From CAWANF01 sp963783355 (GTDB lineage Bacteria; Bacteroidota; Rhodothermia; Balneolales; DATFMH01): a stretch of 64,000 nucleotides of DNA. Shown piece after piece: positions 8,734 to 16,909 of this stretch (position 1 is its first letter; each line of letters starts with the position of its first letter). Position numbers and translations under genes: made by a program. The stretch is taken from contig CAWANF010000001.1 in NCBI GenBank assembly GCA_963783355.1, forward strand, positions 868,001 through 932,000. Reading direction: 5' to 3'. Below the pieces are notes generated by a model. That model worked only from the letters and a program-made list of their open reading frames with translations, searched no databases and was not told the DNA's origin.

Positions 8734-8982
8734 TTATTTCTCGTCAAGATACCGGTCAATTTGTTCTATAACTTCCTCGATGGCTTCTTCTTTTGTTTCG
8801 CCTGTTCCTGAGATTTTGTGGCCCTTGGCATTGGTAACTACAACTTCAACGAACGGGCCTTTTTGACGGCTTCTTTTTTCATGATATCCACGATATCCCC
8901 AACGTGTAAAATTCCTGACTAATTCTTCCTCGGGGATATTAATATCATCCTCCTGATATTTTCCTTCTTCAAAAGCATTCAT
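8734..8982 (-). CDS. Small conserved-looking protein of unknown function
   Basis: An 82-residue, highly charged soluble ORF starting MNAFEEGKYQEDDINIPEEEL. The middle has an aromatic/basic patch (FTRWGYRGYHEKRSRQKG) followed by a beta-rich piece and an amphipathic C-terminal helix (ETKEEAIEEVIEQIDRYL). Its codon use resembles that of its neighbours and it is not overlapped by a better frame. It ends 80 bp before the CapA-like gene in the same direction, so the two could be co-transcribed. I do not recognise a family. Confidence 0.55.
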   Translation of the reverse strand: MNAFEEGKYQEDDINIPEEELVRNFTRWGYRGYHEKRSRQKGPFVEVVVTNAKGHKISGTGETKEEAIEEVIEQIDRYLDEK

Positions 8983-9508
8983 GAGATAACTCCGATTAGT
9001 TAGCCCTCTAAAGGAATGATACTAAATTAACGAGAATTATATGCCCGAAGTATCAAATAAAATCAAAAGTTTAGTATTTATTAATATTTCGATCACCGGG
9101 TCTGTATAAAAAAATGGCCCGACACCTTCTGATGTCGGGCTATAACCAGTATAATTATCAATTTTTAAGGTTTTTATTTCCTCATTACCAATTACGGTAC
9201 ATTGATAATTTTCTGGCTTAAATTTGTACCCTCTCTCTCTCAATAAATAATCTATTATTAGTATAACTACTTCTATACAATTACCCAGTCGGGCAACCCA
9301 TCCAAGATATGTACGTACGTACCCCGTGATTATGTAGGTCAAACTATTACGGCGTATTGAGCCAATGATTATCATAAACTGAAACGAAAATGGCCATAAA
9401 GCTTACGGAAACCTATTAAAATTTCTAAATATTGAGCACTGTTAATGGTTCTTTTGCGATGTTATAAGTGAATAGGTCACAGTTACTTTCACCTGGCATT
9501 ATATCAAA
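8983..9508. other. Gap with a minus-strand terminator and a doubtful ORF
   Basis: A 112-codon minus frame (9375-9037) spans the region but contains a strong minus-strand terminator inside it (9108-9140), so I do not call it a gene in full. The part upstream of the terminator could be a small RNA or the relic of a short gene. Nothing else is recognisable. Confidence 0.45.
9108..9140 (-). terminator. Orphan minus-strand terminator
   Basis: Perfect 8-bp arms GCCCGACA (9117-9124) and TGTCGGGC (9133-9140) are followed on the minus strand by CA and then seven T residues (complement of 9108-9114). No convincing gene lies upstream on that strand before divergent pfkB at 9509, so the terminated transcript may be a non-coding RNA. 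Confidence 0.75.
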
Positions 9509-10432
9509 ATGAATATTGTTACACTTACTTTAAACCCGGCTATCGATAAAAGTTCATTTGTAAATCGGGTTATTTCAGGAAAGAAACTGCGCTGCCAGCG
9601 TCCGGTTTATGAACCGGGGGGAGGTGGCATCAATGTTTCTAAAGCCCTGAAAATTCTGGGGGCTTCATCCCTGTCCTTTTACCTGGCCGGCGGGCCAACG
9701 GGCGTATTGCTGGAACATCTTATTCAACAATCCGAAATAAACTATCGGATGATAGAAACCGATGACTGGACCCGGGAAAATCTATTGATAATTGATCAAT
9801 CCACGGGGCAGGAATACAAGTTTATTATGCCCGGACCACAAATATTGTTGAAGGAGTGGAAAAATTGTAAGAGCCAAATCCTGTCGTTGCAGCCGAAGCC
9901 AGAGTTTCTGGTTTTAAGCGGGAGCCTGCCATTGGGTATACCGGACACTGCTTATGCTGAGTTGGCCAAATGGGCACATGAACATAAAATCAAAACAATT
10001 CTCGATACTTCCGGACCTGCTTTAGCTGAAACTGTGAAGGAAGGCGTTTTTTTGATTAAGCCAAATTTGAGTGAAATGGCCGCACTAGCCGGATTGGAAA
10101 AGATAACAGCCAATGAAGAAGTAGAAATTGCCAAAGGGTTTATTGCTGATCATAAATGTGAAATTATGGTTATTTCCCTGGGTGCCCGGGGAGCCCTGAT
10201 GGTTTCTGAAAACAGTACAGAATATGTCGTTCCGCCAACTGTTCATCAGAGAAGTTCGGTCGGGGCAGGAGATAGTATGGTTGCCGGGATAGTTTATGCC
10301 CTGACACAGAAATGGGTTTATTCGAAAGTTTTAAAATATGGGGTAGCCGCGGGTACAGCAGCTACAATGACATCCGGTTCTGAATTATGCCGTAAAGAAG
10401 ATGTAGACTGGATTTTTAAATGGCTATCATGA
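9509..10432 (+). CDS. pfkB: 6-phosphofructokinase II (PfkB, ribokinase family)
   Basis: A 307-residue PfkB-family sugar kinase that converts fructose 6-phosphate to fructose 1,6-bisphosphate with ATP in glycolysis. The N-terminus (TLTLNPAIDKS), the substrate/dimer motif GKKLRCQRPVYEPGGGGINV (residues 25-44), DDWTRENL near 86, VLSGSLPLGIP near 132, the ATP-binding VISLGARGAL near 218 and the catalytic VGAGDSMVAG (Asp near 250) match the E. coli minor phosphofructokinase PfkB closely along the whole length. That protein is closer than the 1-phosphofructokinase FruK or LacC types. No PTS or tagatose genes lie nearby. The gene is convergent with mtfA, 37 bp away. Confidence 0.88.
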   Translation: MNIVTLTLNPAIDKSSFVNRVISGKKLRCQRPVYEPGGGGINVSKALKILGASSLSFYLAGGPTGVLLEHLIQQSEINYRMIETDDWTRENLLIIDQSTGQEYKFIMPGPQILLKEWKNCKSQILSLQPKPEFLVLSGSLPLGIPDTAYAELAKWAHEHKIKTILDTSGPALAETVKEGVFLIKPNLSEMAALAGLEKITANEEVEIAKGFIADHKCEIMVISLGARGALMVSENSTEYVVPPTVHQRSSVGAGDSMVAGIVYALTQKWVYSKVLKYGVAAGTAATMTSGSELCRKEDVDWIFKWLS

Positions 10433-10469
10433 AAAGGATATGTATTGCCGGAGCTGTTGAATGATGTAT

Positions 10470-11249
10470 CTATTGATCATCATGAACTAATTTATAGTCG
10501 AAATATGTGATTGGATCCTGTTGATAAAACTGTTGTAAGGCGTGGTATAATTCAGGATAATTCGATTTAAGTCCTGCTGGCTGTTCAAAAAAATACTCGG
10601 TGCCTACTGCAAAAAATTCTTTAATATTTGTGGCGGCATAAAGATCCAGAATAGACAGTTTTCCGTTATCTATTTCCGAAAGGAAACGATGGTATTGACT
10701 GGTAATAACTGTGGAAATAGAAGCAGGATCTGGTTTAATTGGTGTAGAGGTTACATTATTTTCATAATCCAGCAGATGGGCAAATTCATGAAATACGACA
10801 TTTCTGCCATCATGCATATCGCCTGACCCGGCAAGTACGTCCTTCCAGGACAAAATGATGTGGCCACGAGACCACGATTCTCCGATTCGTCCCTGGTACC
10901 CTTCTATGACAGTTCCGTCAGGTTGTGGATTTTTTACTTTGGCAAAATAAAAATGGGGATAAACCAGAATGGATCGAAGAGTAGGGAAATAATCCTTCGG
11001 ATCGTTTAATAATAAGACACTTGCCTGTGCTGCTACCGTTACTTTTATTTCATCTGTGATGTTTAGTCCGCCACAGCCTTCAAATGGTTTTTCATCAATT
11101 AAAAGTGAAACAAGTCCTTCGAGTCTGTTTTTTTGAGGATGCGGGAACGCAGCCACATAGGGAACATTATTCATGATGATTTTCTTCCAGTCATCCGGTA
11201 TTGAACTGTTAAGTAATCTGTTCCTGCGTTTCTTTTTTAAACCAAACAT
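10470..11249 (-). CDS. mtfA: MtfA/M90-family zinc peptidase
   Basis: A 259-residue MtfA-type metallopeptidase. The zinc motif HEFAH is at residues 154-158, followed by LLDYENN, and the third ligand region lies further on (KEFFAVGTEYFFEQP, near 210). The conserved SILVYPHFYF (near 92) and GESWSRGHIILSWKDV (near 123) are family hallmarks. In E. coli MtfA cleaves peptides and binds the glucose-PTS repressor Mlc. Neither Mlc nor a glucose PTS gene is visible here, so only the peptidase role is supported. The short basic N-terminus (MFGLKKKRRNRLL) could contact the membrane. The gene is monocistronic, and the upstream 235 bp to the next gene is AT-rich. Confidence 0.8.
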   Translation of the reverse strand: MFGLKKKRRNRLLNSSIPDDWKKIIMNNVPYVAAFPHPQKNRLEGLVSLLIDEKPFEGCGGLNITDEIKVTVAAQASVLLLNDPKDYFPTLRSILVYPHFYFAKVKNPQPDGTVIEGYQGRIGESWSRGHIILSWKDVLAGSGDMHDGRNVVFHEFAHLLDYENNVTSTPIKPDPASISTVITSQYHRFLSEIDNGKLSILDLYAATNIKEFFAVGTEYFFEQPAGLKSNYPELYHALQQFYQQDPITYFDYKLVHDDQ

Positions 11250-11470
11250 TTTTTGAAAACGGTGGATTTATCTTTTAGGATTTTTATGATGAGGGAATAA
11301 CTGTAAACCCGCTTCAAAATTACAAAAATCATTTTAAAGTAAAATTTAGTTTAATCGCGTAACATATAAGCACTTCGCCACTCTTTTATATAATTAATTA
11401 TCGATATACGATGACTTAATAAAGTTATCATCTACTGCTAAAAATATTATTATTAATCATTTATCTCTAA

Positions 11471-11477
11471 AGAGGAG
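11471..11477 (+). promoter_or_regulatory. Strong Shine-Dalgarno site
   Basis: AGAGGAG, 7 nt before the ATG at 11485. It is one of few clear ribosome-binding sites in this window and it fixes the lipoprotein start. Confidence 0.75.
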
Positions 11478-11484
11478 ATACCCC

Positions 11485-12276
11485 ATGAAACATATAACGT
11501 CTAAGAAGATTGCGTATTTTTCTTTTTTTGTGATCGTAACTATTGTTGCGTTGAATGGATGCAACCTGGCCGGAACAAAAGCAAGCAACATAGCAAAAAC
11601 AGGGATCAGCTTTGTTGCAACAACCTCTGCAAGTTCTTCACCTGCCGTAGCTCCATCTGCTTTTGGATCTGATTCTGGAACGGTTGCTGCGACTACCGGT
11701 TTACAAATCGACACAGCAAAAGTGCTCATTAAAAAACTGGAGTTTCATAGCGCAACCGAAGATTCTTTGGATTTTGAACAAGGTCCTTTGGTTTTAACAT
11801 TAAATTTAGACAGCACCGTCACGAACGTTGCTATCGATAATGTCCCCCATGGTCTCTACAGTGCCATATCATTTGAAATACATAAACCTCGTCCAAATGA
11901 AACGGTAACCGACTCCGATTTTGTAGCCGGACCCAAAGAAGATCAGCGCTATTCGGTTGTTGTTAAAGGATTTTATAACGGGACACACTTTGTCTTCAAA
12001 TCACACCGGTCTGCCGAAGTGCACATCAAACTGAACCCTCCTTTAAATATTTCTGATTCCCTGTCATCCTACAATGCGACGGTGAAAGTTGATGTAAGCC
12101 AATGGTTCGTCGATCAAAATGGAAACATTATCGACCCGACAAATCCTAACAATGAAGAAGCTATTTCGCAAGCGATACGACGCTCGTTTCATGCTTTTGA
12201 AGACAATAACCACGATGGACATGATGATCATACCGAGTCAGGGCATGGAGGAGATCATTCCGGGAGCCATCATTAA
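11485..12276 (+). CDS. DUF4382-like lipoprotein with His/Asp-rich tail
   Basis: A 263-residue lipoprotein with lipobox VALNGC, so the mature N-terminal Cys is near residue 26. It is preceded by a strong ribosome-binding site, AGAGGAG (11471-11477), 7 nt before the ATG. After a low-complexity Ala/Ser linker comes a beta-sandwich-like domain (about 75-215) with DTAKVLIKKLEFHS and VPHGLYSAISFEIHKP. This resembles DUF4382-type surface lipoproteins, but I am unsure. The last 25 residues are rich in His, Asp and Gly (DNNHDGHDDHTESGHGGDH), suggesting divalent metal binding. It is likely exposed on the outer membrane or in the periplasm. It ends at a terminator next to the convergent dehydratase gene. 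Confidence 0.65.
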   Translation: MKHITSKKIAYFSFFVIVTIVALNGCNLAGTKASNIAKTGISFVATTSASSSPAVAPSAFGSDSGTVAATTGLQIDTAKVLIKKLEFHSATEDSLDFEQGPLVLTLNLDSTVTNVAIDNVPHGLYSAISFEIHKPRPNETVTDSDFVAGPKEDQRYSVVVKGFYNGTHFVFKSHRSAEVHIKLNPPLNISDSLSSYNATVKVDVSQWFVDQNGNIIDPTNPNNEEAISQAIRRSFHAFEDNNHDGHDDHTESGHGGDHSGSHH

Positions 12277-12306
12277 TTTTTAAATGTTAGATGTGTGGAT
12301 TGACTT

Positions 12307-12336
12307 AAGGGGGGACCGGGTAATTCCCCCTTTTTT
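12307..12336 (+). terminator. Terminator after His-tailed lipoprotein
   Basis: G-rich arm AAGGGGG and C-rich arm CCCCCTT enclose an 11-12 nt loop and run into six T residues. It abuts the stop codon of the convergent gene. Confidence 0.75.
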
Positions 12337-13288
12337 ATTTATCCTTCCAGGGTAAATGTTTCAGATCGACATTCCCGCCTGATAAAATAATTCCTACTCT
12401 TTTTCCTTCGAATCGTTGTTTTTGTTTGAATAGAGCTGCCACAGGTACGGCTGAAGAAGGTTCGATAATTATTTTCATTCGCTCCCAGACGAAATGCATA
12501 GCTTCAATAATTTCATCTTCGCTGACGGTGATGATGTCGTCTAGATTTTCTTGAATAATTGCAAAAGTCAGATCGCTTAATGCCGTTTTAAGTCCGTCAG
12601 CAATAGTGGGTGCATTCGTTGCGGGATATCTCTTTCCGTTTTTAAGAGAAAGCCATGCGTCATTGGCCAATTCCGGTTCTGCACCGAGCACCATAATTTC
12701 AGGATTGATTGACCTCGCGGCAATGGCTGTTCCGCTCATTAGTCCGCCGCCGCCAACCGGAGCCATAATAATATCCAGGTCGTGTTCATGCAATAATTCA
12801 AGTGCAGCCGTTCCCTGTCCGGCGATAATTTTTGGATCGTCATAAGGATGGATAAAAGTGGCACTTGTTTCTTTAACAACCTGGGCAGCGGTTTTTTCCC
12901 GGTCTTCGAGAGTCGGTTTGCATAATCGAATAGTTGCTCCATATCCGGCCACCGCATTTCTTTTTACCTCCGGAGCATTTTCAGGCATAACAATATAAGC
13001 CGGAATATTTCTCATTTTTGCAGCTAATGCCAGCGCCTGGGCATGATTACCGGAGGAATGAGTTACAACACCGGGTTTAGCTTCTGCATCCGTTAATGAT
13101 AAGACGGCATTACTGGCGCCGCGGAATTTAAAAGCACCCACTCTTTGAAAATTTTCACATTTAAAATGGATATGAGCATTACAAAGATCATCTAACTGGC
13201 GACTGCTAAATATGGGAGTATGATGAACTTGCTGTTGAATTCGATGAGCGGCGGAAATAATATCATCGAGTGTAGGAATCGGTTTCAT
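12335..13288 (-). CDS. Serine/threonine dehydratase or serine racemase-like PLP enzyme
   Basis: A 317-residue fold-type II PLP enzyme. The PLP lysine lies in GAFKFRGA (Lys54), SSGNHAQ (78-84) binds substrate carboxylate, and GGGGLMSG (near 180) binds the PLP phosphate. It is short, with no C-terminal ACT domain, so it matches catabolic threonine/serine dehydratases and serine racemases rather than the biosynthetic IlvA with its regulatory domain. The expected reaction is deamination of L-threonine or L-serine to the 2-oxo acid, or racemisation. Sequence alone does not decide between them. It is transcribed singly, and a second, distinct family member lies at 15683-16633. Confidence 0.8.
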   Translation of the reverse strand: MKPIPTLDDIISAAHRIQQQVHHTPIFSSRQLDDLCNAHIHFKCENFQRVGAFKFRGASNAVLSLTDAEAKPGVVTHSSGNHAQALALAAKMRNIPAYIVMPENAPEVKRNAVAGYGATIRLCKPTLEDREKTAAQVVKETSATFIHPYDDPKIIAGQGTAALELLHEHDLDIIMAPVGGGGLMSGTAIAARSINPEIMVLGAEPELANDAWLSLKNGKRYPATNAPTIADGLKTALSDLTFAIIQENLDDIITVSEDEIIEAMHFVWERMKIIIEPSSAVPVAALFKQKQRFEGKRVGIILSGGNVDLKHLPWKDK

Positions 13289-13418
13289 TCTCTGGTATCT
13301 GATATAATATTATGTATTAAAGCATGAATCTAATTAATGAAAATAGTATGTCCAATAATTAAATATCAGAATAGTACCTGAATTTATTTCCATTTAAAAA
13401 ATACAGAAGAATAGTTTA

Positions 13419-13610
13419 TCAGGCTTGTCTTTCGGAATTTTCTTTTAATTGCAGAAGGATTTTCGTAACAGAACGTTTTTGCACTCTTAAATTTTCTTTG
13501 AAACTGGAATTATCCGTATCGGCTATTTCCATACGGATATCGGAAATAAAATTTTCGAGAATCTCAACCAGCATACTGCTTTCTTCTTCCGTTAATTTTA
13601 ATCCAATCAT
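13419..13610 (-). CDS. Small helical protein of unknown function
   Basis: The likely start is the ATG at 13608-13610, giving 63 residues beginning MIGLKLTEEESSMLVEILEN. The open frame extends to 13649 but the extra 13 residues look non-coding. The protein is predicted to be two amphipathic helices with regular hydrophobic spacing, resembling small FCB proteins of unknown role with a 'L-x-L-T-E-E-E' opening. No motif for DNA binding or catalysis is visible. Confidence 0.5.
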   Translation of the reverse strand: MIGLKLTEEESSMLVEILENFISDIRMEIADTDNSSFKENLRVQKRSVTKILLQLKENSERQA

Positions 13611-13768
13611 AAGCAGGACTCCTGTTTTGGTGATCATTACCCGTATCATTTTAACCGTCTAATCTAAAAAAACGTTTAAAATTACCTTTTCATCAGGGTT
13701 TGCTTGTTGGATTATAACAGCTTGCCATATAGTAGTATCATGGCCAAAGAATAACCAAGGCTATTCTT

Positions 13769-14431
13769 TCAACAGGAACATTCATAGTCCTTTTTAGATG
13801 CCTTTTCCATCGATTCTTTTCCTTCGTTATAGGAAAAATAAGCCAAAGCAATTGCACCTAAGCTATCTATCAGAAATAATCCAGTCAATTCATAGATTAC
13901 ACTTGAGACCAATAGAATAATGGACATATATAAACAGGTTTTTGTACAATTAGCATCAGCAATAATTGGGTCGGAATCCATTTTACGGCCAACCATAAGC
14001 TTCAATTGCATCAGGACGAACATAGAAATGATGGATATGATAGATATGACAATTCCCCAAAAAGTAGTTTCCGGTCTCTTCATCTGATAAATATTTACAA
14101 TGGCTCCAATGCTGAGAAAAGCAGTCAAAAGATAGAAACTGATTCCATTTATCCGAAGAGCGGTAATTTCAAAGGTGTCTTTCTGTACATTGGGTTGTTT
14201 CTTCATTCTGAGAATCATATGGGTAATACCAATAGCAGATAACACTTCGACATAACTATCCAGTCCGAAACCGAACAATACAAGCGTATTGTCGTGCAGA
14301 CCAAAGTATGTCGAAACAATACCTTCCATGAGATTATAGAATATGGTAAAGATACTCAGCCAGAAAGCGGTGCGAACAAGGTGCTGATATTCTTCTTCCG
14401 GTGATATTGTTGAAATATTGTTCAATTCCAT
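13769..14431 (-). CDS. Cation-efflux (CDF-like) transporter with Cys-rich tail
   Basis: A 220-residue membrane protein with about five to six membrane segments (IFYNLMEGIVSTYFG near 30, GFGLDSYVEVLSAIGI near 55, and others to GLFLIDSLGAIALAYFSY near 190). The Asp-bearing helices (GLDSYVE and IDSLGA) match the metal-site helices II and V of cation diffusion facilitators. The usual cytoplasmic C-terminal domain is missing. The protein ends in KDYECSC, a possible metal-binding Cys pair, and has a central DANCTKTC motif near 165. It probably exports or senses a divalent metal. It sits 12 bp downstream of a small membrane protein gene in the same direction. Confidence 0.65.
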   Translation of the reverse strand: MELNNISTISPEEEYQHLVRTAFWLSIFTIFYNLMEGIVSTYFGLHDNTLVLFGFGLDSYVEVLSAIGITHMILRMKKQPNVQKDTFEITALRINGISFYLLTAFLSIGAIVNIYQMKRPETTFWGIVISIISIISMFVLMQLKLMVGRKMDSDPIIADANCTKTCLYMSIILLVSSVIYELTGLFLIDSLGAIALAYFSYNEGKESMEKASKKDYECSC

Positions 14432-14443
14432 GTCGAAATACGA

Positions 14444-14638
14444 TTAGTGCCTGTTTTGTTTGCGGGCCATTTTCTCTTCTTTCTTCCGTAAATCTCTTCG
14501 ATATAACAGGTACGAAGTTACTCCAGCCGCAATAACGACAAGCGTATTGAAAACATAGGCATTGGGTGAAGCCGATTCACGCAGAGTGAAATAAGAAAAA
14601 GCTATAAGAACGAGAATAAACCGGAAAATATGCTTCAT
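14444..14638 (-). CDS. Small membrane protein, probable operon partner
   Basis: I choose the ATG at 14636-14638 (64 residues, MKHIFRFILVLIAFSYFTLRES). The open frame continues to 14674, but that start adds a polar extension. There are two hydrophobic segments (residues 3-17 and about 27-43), then a strongly basic tail (RRDLRKKEEKMARKQNRH). It ends 12 bp before the CDF-like gene, so the two are likely co-transcribed. No family was recognised. Confidence 0.5.
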   Translation of the reverse strand: MKHIFRFILVLIAFSYFTLRESASPNAYVFNTLVVIAAGVTSYLLYRRDLRKKEEKMARKQNRH

Positions 14639-14724
14639 GAAGTCAATGACTTTGGCTTTTTTATAATAAATCAAATCACGAACAAATTACGAATAGGATA
14701 ATTCTTTGTAAAATAACAGGTTAT

Positions 14725-15678
14725 TCATCCGAGGCTTTTCCAAATCATTTTTGCAATCTGTATATCCTGAACAGCAACGCCGGTTAAATCAGCGATACTA
14801 ATTTGTTTGTCATCTGCTCGTTTTTGATCTCTGGAAATAAACTGGCCTAATTCAATAATTTTATCAGGGGAAATAGTATGTTCTTTCAATGCGAAATGCA
14901 ATTCTCCATGGTCCGAACATTGTGAAATACTGTCGGCGATAATGATATCAGCCAAACCGAATACATCAGCTTCGAGCTCCTGTTTGCCTTCTGTGTCGGA
15001 ACCCACAGCGGTAATGTGTGTCCCGCTTTGAATATTATCTGCATGAATCAGCGGGGAATGAGAAGGCGTACACGTAACAATCAAACGGCAGGAGTGAGTC
15101 AGGGTTTCGATACTTCTTGTAGATTCAATGTCCCATCCTTCAGTGGTCATTTCATCTTTGTATGCCTGAAGATGTGCCTCATTTCGTCCCCAAACGATGA
15201 CTTTACGGCATTCGGTAACTTCTTTTAAATATCGTAACTGAAGCCGGGCCTGAATCCCGGTTCCGACAATTCCAATCGATTGCAGGTTCCCTGGTGCTAA
15301 ACGACGGGCACAAACGGCCCCGGCAATAGCTGTACGAATATCGGTCAACAAGCCTTCATCTATTAAAACAGCCAGTAATTCACCCGTTTTCTGGCTGAAT
15401 ATCAGCATCAGGCCATTGCTGGAAGACAGGCCCAGGCCGGGATTTTCATAAAATCCGGATGCTACCTTAATGACATAAAAATCATCATTCTTTATATATC
15501 CGTATTTGATATGCGTATCCCCCGGAGGATTCTGAAAGGAAAGGTGTCCCACTGGCGGTACAACAACTTTATTGGCTGAATAAGCCATGAAGCCTTTTTC
15601 CAGATCCGCAATTAAATCAGCAGTAGAAATATTTTTGAGAACGTTTTGAATCTCTTTTTGGAATACTATTCGAGGCAC
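14725..15678 (-). CDS. Ornithine cyclodeaminase / mu-crystallin family dehydrogenase
   Basis: An NAD(P)-dependent enzyme of the OCD/mu-crystallin family, 317 residues from a GTG at 15676-15678. I prefer this start because the longer frame (to 15732) would overlap the upstream gene by 50 bp, while the GTG lies 4 nt after that gene's stop. The Rossmann motif GIVGTGIQARLQL, the substrate segment DEGLLTDIRTAIAGA and the late GVAVQDIQIAK are diagnostic. Family members include ornithine cyclodeaminase, alanine dehydrogenase, EutC of ectoine catabolism and SbnB of diaminopropionate synthesis. The dehydratase-plus-OCD pairing resembles eutB-eutC, but the rest of that operon is absent. The substrate is unknown. 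Confidence 0.78.
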   Translation of the reverse strand: MPRIVFQKEIQNVLKNISTADLIADLEKGFMAYSANKVVVPPVGHLSFQNPPGDTHIKYGYIKNDDFYVIKVASGFYENPGLGLSSSNGLMLIFSQKTGELLAVLIDEGLLTDIRTAIAGAVCARRLAPGNLQSIGIVGTGIQARLQLRYLKEVTECRKVIVWGRNEAHLQAYKDEMTTEGWDIESTRSIETLTHSCRLIVTCTPSHSPLIHADNIQSGTHITAVGSDTEGKQELEADVFGLADIIIADSISQCSDHGELHFALKEHTISPDKIIELGQFISRDQKRADDKQISIADLTGVAVQDIQIAKMIWKSLG

Positions 15679-15682
15679 AATG

Positions 15683-16633
15683 TTACAATATATTTTTAAG
15701 GGTTTCTGTCGATATATTGCTGCCGCACACAACGATAACCGTATTTTGATTTTGAAACCGATTCATCCCTTTTAGAAAACCTCCGATGGCAACGCCTGCA
15801 GCACCTTCAATCAGCTTGCCGTGCTGTTGAATCATCAATCTGATTGCTTCCTTTATTTCTTCTTCACTAATCAGATAATAATTGTCAACCAATTCTCTGC
15901 AAATTTCAAAGGTGATAGAATCTTCTTCAAATCCACCGGCCGAACCATCAGAAAGAGTTTCTTTTTTCTCATATGTTTGATGTTTTCCCGCTTTAACGCT
16001 CAAATACATTTCAGGTGAATTTTCAGGCTGGCAGCCGAAAATATTCGTTTCAGGATTAATTGTTTTTAAATAACTGGCAATTCCGGAAATAAGTCCGCCG
16101 CCGCCTATCGTCACCAAAACATTATCAATACGGGATAATTGAGAAGCTATTTCCATGGCAATTGTTCCTTGTCCGCCAATTACTTCTTCATCATTATATG
16201 GGGAAACCCATACATAATTATTTTTATGAGCTTGACGTTTGGCGTACATTTCGGCTTCATAACTGTCCTGCCCGTAAAATTCAATTTCCGCCCCGTATGA
16301 TTTGAGGGCTTCGATCTTGGAGGCAGCGGCATTATCAGGCAGGACGATACGGCCGTTCATATTTAATAATTTTAATGCGCGGGCAAATCCAAGGCCATGG
16401 TTACCTGTTGAAGCAGTTATAACAAATTGGTTCTTATCGTTTTCGGCAACGGCCATGAGCTTATTCAGACTTCCCCGTGCCTTAAACGAGCCGGTAATTT
16501 GTTCACTTTCCAATTTCAGGTATACATTGCCATTACTGAGTTTACTCAGGTAATTGGAATGTATGAGCGGCGTTTTCAATATGTATGGCCTTATACGTCG
16601 TTCTGCCTGTAAAATATTTGACAGTATTTCCAT
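15683..16633 (-). CDS. Threonine dehydratase-like PLP enzyme (EutB-like pairing)
   Basis: A 316-residue fold-type II PLP enzyme with Lys51 in GSFKARGS, ASTGNHG (near 73) and IGGGGLISG (near 171). No ACT domain is present. It lies immediately upstream of the OCD-family gene, whose GTG start follows this stop by 4 nt, so the two are translationally close and surely one operon. In hydroxyectoine catabolism the same family pair is EutB (dehydratase) and EutC. In siderophore and antibiotic pathways a PLP synthase plus OCD pair makes diaminopropionate. It is only moderately similar to the other dehydratase at 12335. A non-proteinogenic amino acid substrate is an inference from context. Confidence 0.78.
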   Translation of the reverse strand: MEILSNILQAERRIRPYILKTPLIHSNYLSKLSNGNVYLKLESEQITGSFKARGSLNKLMAVAENDKNQFVITASTGNHGLGFARALKLLNMNGRIVLPDNAAASKIEALKSYGAEIEFYGQDSYEAEMYAKRQAHKNNYVWVSPYNDEEVIGGQGTIAMEIASQLSRIDNVLVTIGGGGLISGIASYLKTINPETNIFGCQPENSPEMYLSVKAGKHQTYEKKETLSDGSAGGFEEDSITFEICRELVDNYYLISEEEIKEAIRLMIQQHGKLIEGAAGVAIGGFLKGMNRFQNQNTVIVVCGSNISTETLKNIL

Positions 16634-16909
16634 TCTCGATGATTCAAAGGTCTAAAACGTTTATTGATATACTAAATGTTTTTTTACCTAACTAAGAGTA
16701 AATAATATTGAAGTATGACGAGATCAAAATGATTGCACCCACAGGATAGAGTGTTTATGTTTCCCATGATTAATATATCAACCTAAAAGTACTAGTTGTA
16801 TTTCATTTACAAGGTATGTTAAAGTTTTACCTGATACTAAAAAAAATAATATCGTAAACATTATTATCCGTTATAACTATATAATAAAAATCTAGATTTA
16901 TTTATAAGC

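Noticed and set aside
9307..9322. GTACGTACGTAC microrepeat
   Set aside because: Only three copies of a 4-bp word, too short to call a feature.
9037..9375. 112-codon minus-strand frame as a protein gene
   Set aside because: It contains a strong terminator within its 3' half, has no recognised domain and no ribosome-binding site. I kept only the terminator and the gap note.
14725..16633. True eutBC of an ectoine-degradation operon
   Set aside because: The two families fit, but eutD, eutE, an ectoine transporter and an EnuR regulator are all missing, so I name the pair only by family.
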